Shown here: in pieces, positions 34,707-46,518 of the stretch
How the letters are laid out: every line of letters starts with the position of its first letter
Position numbering within the stretch: the first letter of the stretch is position 1
Assembly (NCBI RefSeq): GCF_030052815.1
Contig: NC_079495.1
Coordinates: forward strand, 51,391,739-51,455,738
From: Hevea brasiliensis
Lineage: Eukaryota > Streptophyta > Magnoliopsida > Malpighiales > Euphorbiaceae
Length of the DNA stretch: 64,000 nucleotides
Reading direction: 5' to 3'
The notes under the pieces: generated by a model
The model's input: only the letters and a program-made list of their open reading frames with translations
Told to the model about the DNA's origin: nothing
The model's database searches: none
Made by a program: the position numbers and the translations under genes

Positions 34707-36431
34707 TTGAGGGTGAAGGATGTAGATGTGCCCAAGACTGCATTCAGGACCTGGTATGGGCATTATGAGTTCCTAGTGATGCCCTTTGGCCTAACAAATG
34801 CACCAGCGGCATTTATGGACCTTATGAACCGTATATTCCATCCATACCTAGATCGGTTCGTAGTGGTCTTTATTGACGATATTTTGGTGTATTCCAAGAC
34901 CAGTGAAGACCATGATGAGCATTTGAGGATTGTTCTGCAAACCCTGAGAGAAAAGAAATTGTATGCTAAGTTGTCCAAGTGTGACTTTTGGTTGAGTGAG
35001 ATTGCATTCCTTGGACACATAGTGTCAGCTGATGGGATTAGGGTGGATCCCAAGAAAATAGAAGCAGTGATGGAATGGAAGCCTCCCAGGAATACAACTG
35101 AGGTCAGAAGCTTCTTGGGGCTAGCTGGGTATTACAGAAGATTTGTGAAAGGATTTTCCCTAATAGCTGCTCCAATGACCAAGTTATTACACAAGAATGT
35201 CAGATTTGACTGGAATGACAAGTGTCAGACCAATTTTGAGAGGTTGAAGGCTATGTTGACAGAGGCACCCGTGTTAACACAGCCAGTGTCAGGAAAGGAC
35301 TTCGTGGTCTACAGTGATGCCTCTCATAATGGGTTAGGGTGTGTATTGATGCAAGAGGGGAAGGTGGTCGCCTATGCTTCCAGGCAGTTAAGGCCACATA
35401 AACAGAACTACCCTACCCATGATCTAGAGCTTGCAGCAATTATCTTCGCACTAAAGATATGGAGGCATTACTTGTATGGTGAAAAGTGCTACATTTACAT
35501 AGACCACAAGAGTCTAAAATATTTGCCAACTCAGAGGGAGCTCAACCTTAGACAGAGGCGATGGATTGAGTTCCTGAAGGACTATGATTGTGTGATTGAC
35601 TATCATCCTGGGAAGGCAAATGTAGTTGCTGATGCTTTGAGCAGAAAGTCCATCACAGCTTTGAGATCATTGAATACCCGTCTAACTTTGATTCGAGATG
35701 GAACTATTTTGGCTGAGTTGCAAGTGAGGCCAAACCTGCTACAGCAGATTTTGGATGGGCAAAAGGCAGATGAGAAGCTAAGGGTTGTTATGAGCAAAAT
35801 CTCAGAAGAAAAAGCAACTGACTATGAGATGAAAGTAGATGGGTGTCTGTATCACAAGGGAAGACTGTGTGTACCAGATAATGGGGAATTGAAGGCCAGT
35901 ATTCTAAAAGAGGCACACACCAGTGTATATGCTATGCACCCAGGAAGTACAAAGATGTACCATGATCTGAAGCTTCAGTATTGGTGGCCTGGTATGAAGA
36001 GGGACATAGCTGACTATGTGACTAAATGTTTGACATGTCAGCAAGTCAAGGCAGAACATCAAGTTCCATCAGGTTTGCTACAGCCTATACGCATACCTGA
36101 ATGGAAATGGGATCGAATCACCATGGATTTTGTAAGTGGTCTACCTCTCACCCAGAAGAAACATGATGCAGCATGGGTAATAGTGGATAGATTGACCAAG
36201 TCAGCACACTTTCTGCCAGTTAGGACTGACTACTCACTGGAGAAGTTAGCAGAATTGTATATCAGTGAGATAGTTAGACTGCATGGAATTCCACTTTCCA
36301 TCATATCTGATCGAGACCCAAGGTTTACATCGAGATTTTGGAAGAAGTTGCATGAATCCTTGGGTACACAACTCCACTTCAGCACAGCTTTCCATCCTTA
36401 GACGGATGGGCAATCAGAAAGAGTAATCCAG
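34707..36431 (+). pseudogene. Tekay copy B RT, RNase H and integrase N-terminal half
   Basis: The longest ORF in the window has 564 aa (34707-36401). It contains RT from box [14 protein letters not shown] (aa 23-36) through the catalytic [10 protein letters not shown] (aa 55-64) to the thumb. RNase H begins at [11 protein letters not shown] (about aa 200) and ends at DALSRKS. The integrase zinc site runs HPGSTKMYH to CLTCQQ (about aa 410-450). The integrase core has MDFVSGLP (about aa 472) and SDRDPRFTS (about aa 533). It ends at a TAG (36399-36401) where copy A keeps CAG, a C-to-T change. RT N-terminal fingers are missing because of upstream frameshifts, so the first Met is internal. Confidence 0.92.
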
Positions 36432-36506
36432 GTAAATAATTGAAACTAATGAAATTGATACAAATATTGAATTGAAATGATAACAATAACATGAAATATA
36501 TGTCAG
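36432..36506 (+). other. Putative 75-bp intron in integrase, copy B
   Basis: It reads GTAAATAATTGAAAC ... ATATATGTCAG, flanked by ATCCAG on the left and GTCCTTGAGG on the right. It is about three quarters A+T, has a CTAAT branch-like string near 36445 and an in-frame TGA four codons in. Length and boundaries match copy A exactly. Removing it would bring together two parts of integrase that are adjacent in related elements. Splicing itself is not shown. Confidence 0.6.
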
Positions 36507-37259
36507 GTCCTTGAGGATATCTTTGAGGAGTTGTGTCATTGAGTTTGAGGAAGTTGGGATAGATACCTCCCAGCGCGAATTTGCATACAACAATAGCTAC
36601 CAAGCTAGCATCCAAATTGCCCCATATGAAGCCTTTGTATGGGAGAAAATGTAGAACTCTAGTGTCTTTGGACTGAATTGGCGAAGACAAACGGTAGGGC
36701 GGACATGGTGAAACAGTGAGAAAGGTGAAATCAATCAAAGCCAACTTAAAGGTTGCCTCAGACAGACAGAAATCTTATGCCGACCTGAAGAGGAAAGAAA
36801 TAGAATATGGGGTTGGCGACAAAGTGTTCCTCAAGGTGTCACCATGGAAGAAGGTATTGAGGTTTGGAAGGAAAGGTAAGTTAAGCCCTAGGTTCATTGG
36901 CCCATATGAAGTCATTGAACGTGTGGGTCCAGTGGCCTATAGGCTAGCTTTACCACCAGAGCTGGACAAGATCCACAATGTGTTCCACGTATCCATGCTT
37001 AGAAGATATCGCTCAGACCCTTCACATGTCATCTCCAGAGAAGAAATTGAAATACAACCGGATTTGACATATGAAGAATAACCTCTACGAATCCTAGCTC
37101 GGGAAGTGAAAGAGTTGAGAAACAAGCAAATTCCATTGGTGAAAGTGCTTTGGAGGCACCACAACACCGAGGAGGCAACTTGGGAAAGTGAAGAGACGAT
37201 GAGGCAATAGTTCCCTCAACTGTTTGCATCAGGTAAATTTCGAGGACGAAATTTAAATC
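36507..37259 (+). pseudogene. Tekay copy B integrase C-terminus and chromodomain
   Basis: From 36507 to 36715 the integrase core is frameshifted several times. The ORF 36716-37081 (121 aa) covers SDRQKSYADLKRK, KVLRFGRKGKLSPRF and HVSMLRRY into the chromodomain start DLTYEE, where a TAA (37079-37081) replaces Glu of copy A. The rest of the chromodomain (VKVLWRHH, EEATWESEE) stays in frame until a TAG at 37208-37210 replacing Gln. The chromodomain would bind modified histone tails and steer insertion. Confidence 0.85.
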
Positions 37260-37271
37260 AGAGGGGAAGAG
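37260..37271 (+). other. Polypurine tract of Tekay copy B
   Basis: AGAGGGGAAGAG lies directly before the 3' LTR, the expected plus-strand primer. Confidence 0.88.
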
Positions 37272-37272
37272 T

Positions 37273-40200
37273 TGTAACACCCTCCCGGTAACTACTCCGT
37301 ACATCCTACTGTTCCGGTGACCGGTGTCGGTCCGGATAGCTAGAATGTCCGGAAAAATATTTAAATTAAAGTCAGGAACCATAATTAACTCAAATATTAA
37401 TAAGAAAAATTTAGTAAAAATTTTAGGAATAAAATACAACCGAGTTAAGCAGTAGGTGCCCAAGCGATGGGTAACGAGAGGAAGTTGCGGTTCTATAACG
37501 AAGCCCTAGACCCGGGGAAAAAATTATAAAATAATTTTTGGGACTCTAGAGAAGGGTTATTGAGGTTCTCATGGCATTAGAATGCCAAGAAAATACTTAG
37601 AAAAATTTTTCAATCGGTACAGACAATTTTGACCCGTTAAGCCAAACGGAGGGCATTTTGGTCATTTCACCTTCAGAGGTGATTTTTGGCCGACTTGTCC
37701 AGTTGAGTAAATAATTAATATGACATAAAATATGAATAAACATTACTAGAAATTAAATTGAAATTGAGTAGTGGAGGAAAGAAAAGAAATTGAGGAAAAA
37801 GGGCTATTTATGACATCATGGTGATGTCATTTATAATTACCAACCAATCACAATTAAGCCCTTATTTGACTAACTAATAAAGAGACAAATTGAAGACTAA
37901 ATTCATCAAAGATCCAGCAGCCATCTCCTTCCACAAAACCAGCCAAAAACGTAGAGAGAGAAAAGAGAGGGTTTCCACCATAGTTCAAGCTTCCAAGCTT
38001 TGAAACCTTGCTTATCTTGCACCAAAAACCCTAGATCCCTTCAATAAAAATTACCCCCACACCTTGTTGGAGTGTTTGGCAGCCAAGAAAAGCCAAGAAA
38101 GTGAAGGAATTTCTTGGGAAAAATCTGCCCTAATCAAGGTTAGTGCATTAGACACTTAAAACTTCTTATTTTCATGAATTGTAACTTGTATTGAGTGAGA
38201 ATTGCAACTAAAATGAACAAGAACTATGTGTATATATACTATGAATTTTTGGCAGCCCTTGTGAAGGAATTATTTTGATTGTTTTGATGGACTTAAGGTG
38301 GGCTATAGACCAAGTTTAAACCATGTGTGCATGTGATTGTTGAAGGAGCTAGTATTTAAGGTGTTGTGAAAACCTATAATGGAACTAGGGTTTTGAAGAG
38401 TGAAAAATTGACTTGGCTTAGGAAATTGTTAGAGCACATTTTAATGGTCAATTAGTGACCATTTTAGGTATGTTGACCATAAAATGGACTGAAAAATAGG
38501 ATTGCAAAGAGAAGGAGTAAGCTGCCCTAGGACAGCAGCAGAGGGACTGAAAATTCAGTCCACTTACACAGCCATAACTTTGGCTGTGTTAGTCCAATTG
38601 GTGTTTGGCCAATTGGACATGAAACTAGGCTTATAATGGCACATTTTTGCTGAAGAAACCATGCCCAAAAGACCAAATCAAGAGGACCAAAACTTGTCCC
38701 CAATCCGGACACCCTGCAACTACCTCTGCAGAATTGACCAAATGAATAGTAACTGTTCATTTGGCCATAACTCACTGTAGATTTGGTCAATTGACCTGAA
38801 ATTTTTACAGCAACAAGTTAAGACATAGACAAACAACTTTCATGAAGGAACCTACCCCAAATTATGGCCAGAACCTAACCCAAATGGCAGTGGCAGTCAC
38901 TGTTTATGTTACTGTAGATATGGTAATTTCTGCAGAATGCACATCCGGCCAGCTGTGGTTTTTGAACCATATCTGGAGCTACAAAACTCCAAATGGAGTG
39001 ATTCAAAAAAAGGAAATTTAACTAGACAAAATAAGGAACAACTTTCATGTTTTACATTTCTTCAAATTTCCACAGTAACAGTGTCCAATGGAACAGTGAA
39101 GTTGACTCACCAAAACTGAAAATTCTGCTTGTGTTGGTTTAAACTTTGAAATGGTATAAATGCTTAATGCCAACAAGTTTGGAATGCCAAATGTGGTATG
39201 TAGGGAGTGCCAAAGTCGATGTACATATTTTTATTCTAAAAGTCAACATTTTTGTTGACCAATATGATGAATAGTGACACTAAAAATTTGAAATTCACAA
39301 ATTGAAGAATTTAAAAGTTTCAAATGCCCTAGTATACCTAACATGATTGGTTTGGATAGTTTGGCATGCCAATAGGGTTCAGTTAGCAGTACTGCACATG
39401 GCAATATGCCATTCTATGATTTTATGGCTTTTAGCCATTCTGACTTTATATTGAGCTTTGGCCTTGTGCCTGATATATTACAGCTTGTTAGCTATTACAT
39501 TTGCACACGGAGATGCATATGTGACCGATGGTGTGACGGCGAGGTACTTGATACCCAGTGCGGTTACCCGTTATCCATCCGATCGTCTAGTGTAGGTTAC
39601 TTGGGCAACCAAATGAATGAAAGTGAACAAAGTTACTGAATTAATGTATATATAACCATACTAAACAAATGAATCATACACATTCACTATATATTCATTT
39701 TCTTGCTATTTTCTTTTATTATATTATTGCACCACTAAGCATTATTGCTTAGCGCGTTGCTTTCGCCACGCATAGGTACTGGAGATCCCGATCGTGAGCC
39801 CAGTAGACCGCAGACTGGGTGAGTTCATCCTGCAGATCTGCACAGTGTCCGTGTCACCTCACTACCAGCAGTGCATTGGTAGGGCACTAGGTGTCATTTT
39901 GTCATTTTGTAATTAAATTTTTATTTTCTCATATGTATTTGGGATTATGTAGTGTATTTTGAGGTTCATGTAAATAATAAAGATTTATGGTTATGTATGG
40001 AAGTAATTTGAGCTTTTAATTGTTATTTATATATATGAGAACCCTGAGAAATGGATGTTGAGAAATGAAAAGGCTATTGAGAACTGAAATTGAGAAATAT
40101 TGTTGAGTTTTTGATATTGAGACTCTGTTGATGAATTGAAGTTGGGTTTGTTTGAAAATTATTTGAAAGTGTTTTCACAGTTCAGAAAGCAGTTTTCTCC

Positions 40201-40407
40201 ATTTTTAGCCGGTACTCCGCCGGATTTTCTTTAAAATTTTCGGAACCTTAAATGAATAATACTTTTGATAAATGGCTCAAATAAATTGTATTTCATAAAT
40301 TATATGCAAAAGCATGATATAAATTAATTGAGGAATATTAGAGCGTGCCGGTACACCGTGTGGCATTACTTACTCGGGTATACTGTACACGGGTAAGGGG
40401 TGTCACA
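37273..40407 (+). repeat. 3' LTR of Tekay copy B
   Basis: 3135 bp, matching 29295-32435. Differences gather in short clusters (37442-37500, 39370-39390, 39483-39590, 40180-40195), while long stretches between are almost identical. The stem-loop recurs near 39738-39755. Confidence 0.92.
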
Positions 40408-40779
40408 AACTGTGGCTGAGATAACATTGGACAGGAAATCAGTCCTTTCACCCACAACAGTGATCTCATTACCCTCAGAAGTTTTCAGAGAAATTCTCTT
40501 CAATTTACAATCAACTATTGCCTGATGACGTGACAACCGGTCCATTCCCAAAATCACGTCAAACTCATGGAAGGGCAACTCAATCAGGTCTGCCAAGAAT
40601 TCATACCCCTGAATCCTTAATGGGCAACCCTTGTATACTTTGTTCACCACTACACTGTGGCCCAATGGATTAGTGACCAGAATGTCTTGGTCACTCTCCC
40701 CTACTAGTATCCCCCTTTCTACGGGTAGGCTGATGCAGATATATGAATGAGTGGATCCTGGATCCACCAATGCATGCAC
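40408..40779 (-). pseudogene. Tekay copy A protease, cut by copy B
   Basis: The ORF from 40779 has the active site LVDPGSTHSYI and the second box VILGMDRLSRH (Arg where copy B has Trp). It runs to FLSNVISATV at 40408, where copy B is inserted. The frame resumes beyond copy B at 29294 with the RRMMRKG region. The last residues before the ORF stop are encoded by the LTR of copy B. Upstream it is joined in frame to gag apart from one TAG. Confidence 0.88.
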
Positions 40780-42081
40780 AAGTGTATTGTAGAGGGAGAA
40801 CGTACCCCTGATGACGTCTGGGGCATCTTGCTCCTCCTGAGCTCTAATAGCATAAGCTCTTGTAGGTGGTCTGCTGTCAGGCCTCTCTGCTGGCTCAGAT
40901 GCAGACCTCTGTGATGGTCCTACAGCCTCAGACTTACCAGATTTTCTACCCCTCTATGGTGTAGGAGCAGGTCTGTCTGCTTGTGTTAGAGCAGCTGTAG
41001 TAGTTCTGCGTGGGCAGTTCCTCAGCTGATGCTCTGTCGACCCACATCTTAAGCAGGCACCAGTTACTCTCCAATATTCCCCCTTGTGCCATTTCAGACA
41101 GTGTGGACATGCAGAAGATGTTGGGGCTGGTCCCCTGAACCCCATCCCTGGAGAGCTGCCCACTAATGGTGTGGACTGACCTCTCCTAGGGGTGAACTGT
41201 GGCCTGGGCCCCTGAGACTGACCCTGACCTTGTGGCTGGCCAGAACACTGTGCAAATGGACCTCTAAACTTCTTCCCAGGTGCAGGAGATGAACTAGACT
41301 GACCCAGGCCCCTCTTCTGCTGTCTATCCCTTCTGGTCTGCTCACTGATTCTTACTTTTTCAACCTTTATTGCAGCTTCCACTAACTTGCTAAATTCCGT
41401 GATTCCCAAGGCAGTGAGCTGGATCTTTATGTTGTCATTTAGTCCCTCTTCAAATCTCTTACATCTTTCAGCTTCATTAGGGACTATCTCCCTTCCATAG
41501 CGGCTTAATCGGACGAATTCCTTCTCATACTCAGCCACTAATAGCTGTCTCTGCTTCAGATTAATGAACTCTCTTCTTCTCTCTTCCAGGTATACAGTAC
41601 CCACATATTTCTTCTTGAATTCTGAGAGAAAGAAGTCCCAAGTTATAGCTTCTGGCTGCACTTCACTGGACACAGTATCCCACCATTCGTAGGCATCATC
41701 TTGCAACAGGGATATGGCAGCCTCTAGGTTTTGCTCTGGGGTGCAGTGGAGTTGTTTTAGAACTCTGCCCGTTCTGTTCAACCAATTCTCGGCTGCAACG
41801 AAGTCATCTTCTCTCTTACCGAAAAAGTCCACTGCTCCAAACTTTCTTAGCCTTTCCAGGTGTGATTTCTGCTGTGGAGGTGGAGGTGGTGGTGGTGCTG
41901 GTATTACTCCGGCCATTTGTCTAAAAAAATCGGCCATTTGCTGGAACATGGCCTGTGGAGGCTGAGCAGGCTCTGCTTGAGCTGGTGGAGCAGGTTCTCC
42001 CATGCCCCCAGTTTTAGCTGCTGCAGGTGAAGCATGACTCTCCACTTCCTCCTCGACTGCACTTTGAGATGAAGGGTCCAT
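40780..42081 (-). pseudogene. Tekay copy A gag
   Basis: The 375-aa ORF (42081-40954) starts MDPSSQ and includes the gag core (WLNRTGRVLKQL, YEWWDTVSSE, EFKKKYVG), a basic Gln/Gly-rich region and the zinc knuckle CLRCGSTEHQLRNC (CX2CX4HX4C). It ends at a TAG (40951-40953) that a C-to-T change would explain. The same frame stays open beyond it into the protease. A GGT/GGA repeat near 41876-41900 encodes a polyproline run. This is the best preserved gag in the window. Confidence 0.9.
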
Positions 42082-42182
42082 ATCCTATTTAACAAAGACA
42101 AACAGATCTGTATTAGTTTCACATCGACTCTTACAAATGCAATGCATAGTATGGACTCAATCTAGGCCCAGAAACGCCTAAA

Positions 42183-42198
42183 CCGTGCTCTGATACCA
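42183..42198 (-). other. Primer-binding site of Tekay copy A
   Basis: The minus strand reads TGGTATCAGAGCACGG five bases after the 5' LTR end at 42204, complementary to initiator-Met tRNA. Confidence 0.9.
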
Positions 42199-42203
42199 CT
42201 AAA

Positions 42204-45200
42204 TGTGACACCCCATACCCGTATACAGTGTATCCGAGTAAGCAATGTCACACGGTGTACCGGCACTCTCTATTTTACCTTAATTAATTTTTATCATGGT
42301 TTTGAATATAACTTGTGAAATATTATTTATTTAAGTCATTTATTGAAATTATAATTTATTTGAGGTTCCGAAAATTTTAAAGAAAATCCGGCATAGTACC
42401 GACTAAAAATGGAGAAAATAGTTCTTCGGAACCTGTGAAAAACACTTCCAATATTCATATTCAATCATTTCTCAAACTCCAATGTCATCACAAACTCAAT
42501 ATTTTTTCAATCAATCATTTCTCAGGGTACTCATGTATAAGCAATGAATAAATACTCAAATTTTTCCATACATAACCACAAATCTTCATTATTTACATGA
42601 AGTTCAAAATACATTACATAAGTTCAATTACATATGAGAAAATAAAAATTAGTTACAAAATACCAAAATGACACCTAATGTCCTACCAATGCACTGTAGA
42701 AGTTGAGGTGACACGGACACTGTGCAAAGCTGCAGGATGGACTCACCCAGTCTGCGATCTACTGGGCTCTCGATCTGTATCTCCAGAACCTACGCGTGGC
42801 AAAAGCAACGCGCTAAGCAATAATGCTTAGTGGTGCAATAATAAAATAAAAGAAAATAGCAGAAAATAAATATGTATTGAATGTATATGTCTTATTTGTT
42901 TTGTATTTGTTATATTCATTTATTTCTTTAACTTTGTCCATTTTCATTCATTTGGTTGCCCAAGTAACCTATACTAGATGACTGGACTGGATAAACGGGT
43001 AAACTGGCACTGGGTATCAAGTACCTCGGGCCGTCACACCATCGGTCACATATGTATCTCCCGGTGTGCAACAGAACAGCTAACAAGCTGTAAATAATAT
43101 TAGGCACAAGGCCACATCTCAATACAAGGTCAGAATGGCTAGAAGACATGAAATCACAGAATGGCATATTGCCATTTGCAGTACTGCTAACTGAACCCTA
43201 TTGGCATGCCAAACTATCCAAACCAATCTTGTTAGGTATACTAGGGCATTTGATACTTTGAAATTCTTCAATCTTTGAATTTCAAGTTTCGGTGTCACTA
43301 TTCACCTCTTTGGTCAACTAAAATGTTGACTTTTAGGTAGAAATTAGGTACATTGGTTTTGGCACTCCCAACATACCACATTTTGCATTTAAAACTTGTT
43401 GGAATTGGTCACCATTACCATTTCTAACTTAAAATTAAGAGGGCAGAAATTTCAGTTTTTGAAGCCTAAGTTTGCTGTTCCATTAAGCACTGTTACAGTG
43501 GGAATTTGAAGAAATGGCAAACATGAAAGTTGTTCCTTATTTTGTCTAGTTGAATTTCCTTTTTTGAATCACTCCATTTGGAGTTTTGTAGCTCCAGATA
43601 TGGTCCAAAAACTACAGCTGGCAGGATTGCTAAAACTGCAGAATTACCAAATCTACAGTACCATGAACAGTGACTGCCACTGCTTGGTTGGATAGGTTAT
43701 GGTCATAATTTGGGGTAGGTTTCTTCATGAAAGTTGTTTGTCTATGTCTTAACTTGTTGCTGTAAAAATTTCAGGTCAATTGACCATATCTACAGTGAGT
43801 TATGGCCAAATGATTGGTCATTTCTGCAGGTGTTGTTGCAGGGTATCCGGATTGGAGCCAACTTTTGGTCCACTTGCTTTGGTCTTTTGGGCATGGTTTC
43901 TTCAGAAAAAATGTGCCATTATAAGTCTAGTTTCATGTCCAATTGGCCAAACACCAATTGGACCTACAAAGCCAAAGTTATGGCTGTCTAAGTGGGCTGG
44001 AATCTCAGCCACCATGCTGCTGTCTTTAGGCAGCCCTCCATTTCAGTTTTGCCATGCATTAACTCACTTCAAATTATGATTAACTTGCCTTAAATGGTCA
44101 CTAATTGTCCATTAGAATGTCCATTAATCAATTCAAATGCCAAGTCCAATTTTCACCCTTAAAACCCTAGTTCCCATTATAGGTTTTCACAACACACCTT
44201 AATTACTAACCCATTCACTAACCACATGCATAGATGGTTTAAACATAACCTCTAATCCACCTTAAGTCCATCAAAACACTCCATTTCTATTCCTTCAATA
44301 GGACAGCCAAAATTTATGGTGGCCATACACACAACTTTTATTCATTTAAACTACAATTTCTCACTAAATTCAAGTCCTTAATCATGAAAGTAAGGAGTTT
44401 TAGGTGTATAGATGCACTAACCTTTAAGTGGCAGATTTTTTCCCAAGTTAAATCTTCACTTTCTTTCCTTTTCTAGGCTGCCAAATACTCTCCCAAGAGA
44501 TGTGGTCAAGTTTTAATGAAAGGGATTTAGGGTTTAGTGGTGTAACAATGGGAGAAAAGGAGCTTGCTTGAAGCTTTAATGGAGGTTGGGTATTGCAAGG
44601 GTTTCGGCTGGTTTTTGGGGAGGGAGATGGCTGCTGTAATTTTTGGTTATTTTGGTCTTCATTTAGTCTCTTTTATTAGTTGGTTAATTAGTTGTTTAAA
44701 GGTGATTGGTTATAGCTTTTAATGACATCACCATGATGTCATAAATAAGCCTTTTTCCTCATTTTTCTTTTCTTTTCTCCACTACTCATTTCCAATTTAA
44801 TTTCTAGTAATGTTTATTCATATTTTATTTCATATTAATAATTTACTCAACCGGACAAGTCGGCCAAAAATCACCTCTGAAGGCGAAATGACCAAAATGC
44901 CCTCCGTTTGGCTTAACGGGTCAAAATTATCTGTACCGATTGAAAAATTTTTCTAAGTATTTTCTTGCCATTCTAATGCCATGGGAACCTCAATAACCCT
45001 TCTTTGGAGTCTCAAAAATTATCTCATAATTTTTCCCCTGGGTCTAGGGCTCCTAGTTGCGAGAACCGCAACTTCACTCTGGGTTATCCATCGCTAGGGC
45101 ACCGGCTCGTTTAATTTGGTTGTATTTTATTTCTAAAATTTTTACTAAATTTTTCTATTTAATATTTGAGTTAATTTTGGTCCCTCACTTTAGTTAAAAT

Positions 45201-45286
45201 ATTTTTCCGAACGTTCTAGCTGTCTGAACAGACACTGTTCACCAGAACAGTAGAATGTACGGAGTTGCTACAAGGAGGGTGTTACA
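42204..45286 (-). repeat. 5' LTR of Tekay copy A
   Basis: 3083 bp, matching 23134-26225. The stem-loop recurs near 42812-42830. A short deletion near 43812 removes part of an AACAGTTACTATTCA segment that the other LTR has. Confidence 0.92.
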
Positions 45287-45291
45287 GTGGG

Positions 45292-45670
45292 AGTCGATTT
45301 GGTAGTGGTCTGGGTGCTAAGAGCTATAGGAGGTCTTGAGCTTTGAGACACTCCAAAACTTCAGATAAGAGTTAGCTGAATTAGAAAAAATCTCCTTAGG
45401 GTGTGAGACACAATTTGAACCTCAATAACTTTAATGTCACTTAATGGCCTACCTTGGGGCCTCTTTCTAAAGTTGACCACAATTGTCTCTTCTAGCTCAA
45501 ACATCTTGTCGTTCAATATTTCATCAAGCACGGCCATAGTTTCTTCTATCTTAAGTAGTGCAGGTGAAATCCTTACTAGTCTCTTCCCTTTTCTAACCCA
45601 AGTGACCTAATTGAAAATCTCTTTGGTGTGTTTTGAGGCTATGTTTACTCAAAAAAATAGGATTTAAGGG
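45292..45670 (-). pseudogene. Tat-like gag N-terminal remnant
   Basis: This part lies on the 5' side of the Tekay insertion and so should hold the start of gag or the leader end. On the minus strand an ATG near 45535 opens a short frame (MAVLDEILNDKMFELEET), but no motif identifies it. The assignment rests on position only. Confidence 0.35.
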
Positions 45671-46497
45671 TTAACCTAAGCATGCTATGTACATGAATGC
45701 AATGCATGAATGGACCATTTTTTTTCTTTTTTTTCTTTTTTTTTTTTTGCCTTTACTTTTATAAAATCAAAACCAAACCATACCAATAGAACCAAAACTG
45801 AACCAAAACCAGACCATATAAACTGAACTAAAATCGAACCAAAGACTGAATCAAAACTGAAAAAAAAAAAATCTCTAGAACTGAATCTTCGCCCCCTTAT
45901 ACCTTCAACTCTCACGTGCAGGGTAAGAAAAAAATTCTATCTTAGACTATGGTACACTGGACACACCAACAGGGGTGGTCCAGGACGATCCTTCCCTCAC
46001 AATCAAAGGATTTGTATCCTTAAAGTTTAACCATAAGTAAGCATCCTCTTGCTTAACACGGGTTTTGAAATGGACTTAGGCCTATACACACATTGGGTTT
46101 ATGCATAGGCCTAGGTTCATCTCAACTACCACTAGAACTTATAGTTTAAATAGTAAGATTATAAATCCAGCACAACAAAAATCTATGAGGTGCCTAGGGT
46201 TGAAATCTATGGCTCATGGGCTTCATCGGGTAGGAAAAGGGTCACCCATGCGAGAGCTTGTCCATTAAGCACAACGGCCAGAGCTGTGGCTCTTTTATAT
46301 ACTCGAAGGTATGGGCATGGGGTGCTAGTATTCACCAATTCGTCATAGCTCGAGTGGAGTTATGGTCTCCTTGGCTAATACTAGTGAGGCTAAAAAGGGT
46401 AAGGGTGATCCGTGTGATAGTGTAGTGCAATGCAAAAAGTTTAACAAAGAAATAATATTAGACTAATAGAAACATGTTGGAGTAACTATCCATTTAT
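45671..46497 (-). other. Leader of the Tat-like element
   Basis: Non-coding. It contains T-rich runs (45718-45750) and a low-complexity stretch with repeated GAACCAAAACTGAACC-like units (about 45770-45865). The ORF at 45685-45915 is a product of this composition and is not taken as a gene. Confidence 0.6.
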
Positions 46498-46518
46498 TGC
46501 CCAGTGGATTCGCCAAAC
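46498..46518 (-). other. Primer-binding site of the Tat-like element
   Basis: Directly after the 5' LTR, the minus strand reads TTTGGCGAATCCACTGGGC. This resembles the TGGCGAC-type primer sites reported for Tat-lineage elements, thought to pair with an Arg tRNA. The tRNA identity is from memory and not checked. Confidence 0.6.

Larger units (their letters stand above)
29295..40407 (+). mobile_element. Tekay/Del-type chromovirus, copy B, innermost insertion
   Basis: LTRs at 29295-32435 and 37273-40407 flank an 11.1-kb element with TSD AACTG at 29290-29294 and 40408-40412. PBS TGGTATCAGAGCACGG lies at 32441-32456, five bases after the LTR. gag, protease, RT, RNase H, integrase and chromodomain follow in order, then the polypurine tract. 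It is inserted in copy A of the same family, in the opposite direction. The LTRs are nearly identical apart from local clusters of small changes (for example around 29464-29520 against 37442-37498). Frameshifts at 33490-34706 and 36400-36720 break the polyprotein. Confidence 0.94.
23134..45286 (-). mobile_element. Tekay/Del-type chromovirus, copy A
   Basis: LTRs are at 23134-26225 (3') and 42204-45286 (5'), with TSD GTGGG at 23129-23133 and 45287-45291. PBS TGGTATCAGAGCACGG lies at 42183-42198 on the minus strand. gag starts at 42081, protease is at 40779-40408, and the frame is then interrupted by copy B. It resumes at 29294 with RT, RNase H, integrase and chromodomain down to 26249, then the polypurine tract. 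Without copy B it is about 11.0 kb. Five in-frame stops fit C-to-T or G-to-A change; frameshifts are also present. The LTR first 100 bp differ at about one site, so it is young relative to the copia host. Confidence 0.93.

Noticed and set aside
45685..45915. Phe/Val-rich ORF with a lysine-rich tail that looks like a membrane segment
   Set aside because: It is the translation of T-rich and AACC-rich simple sequence in a leader.
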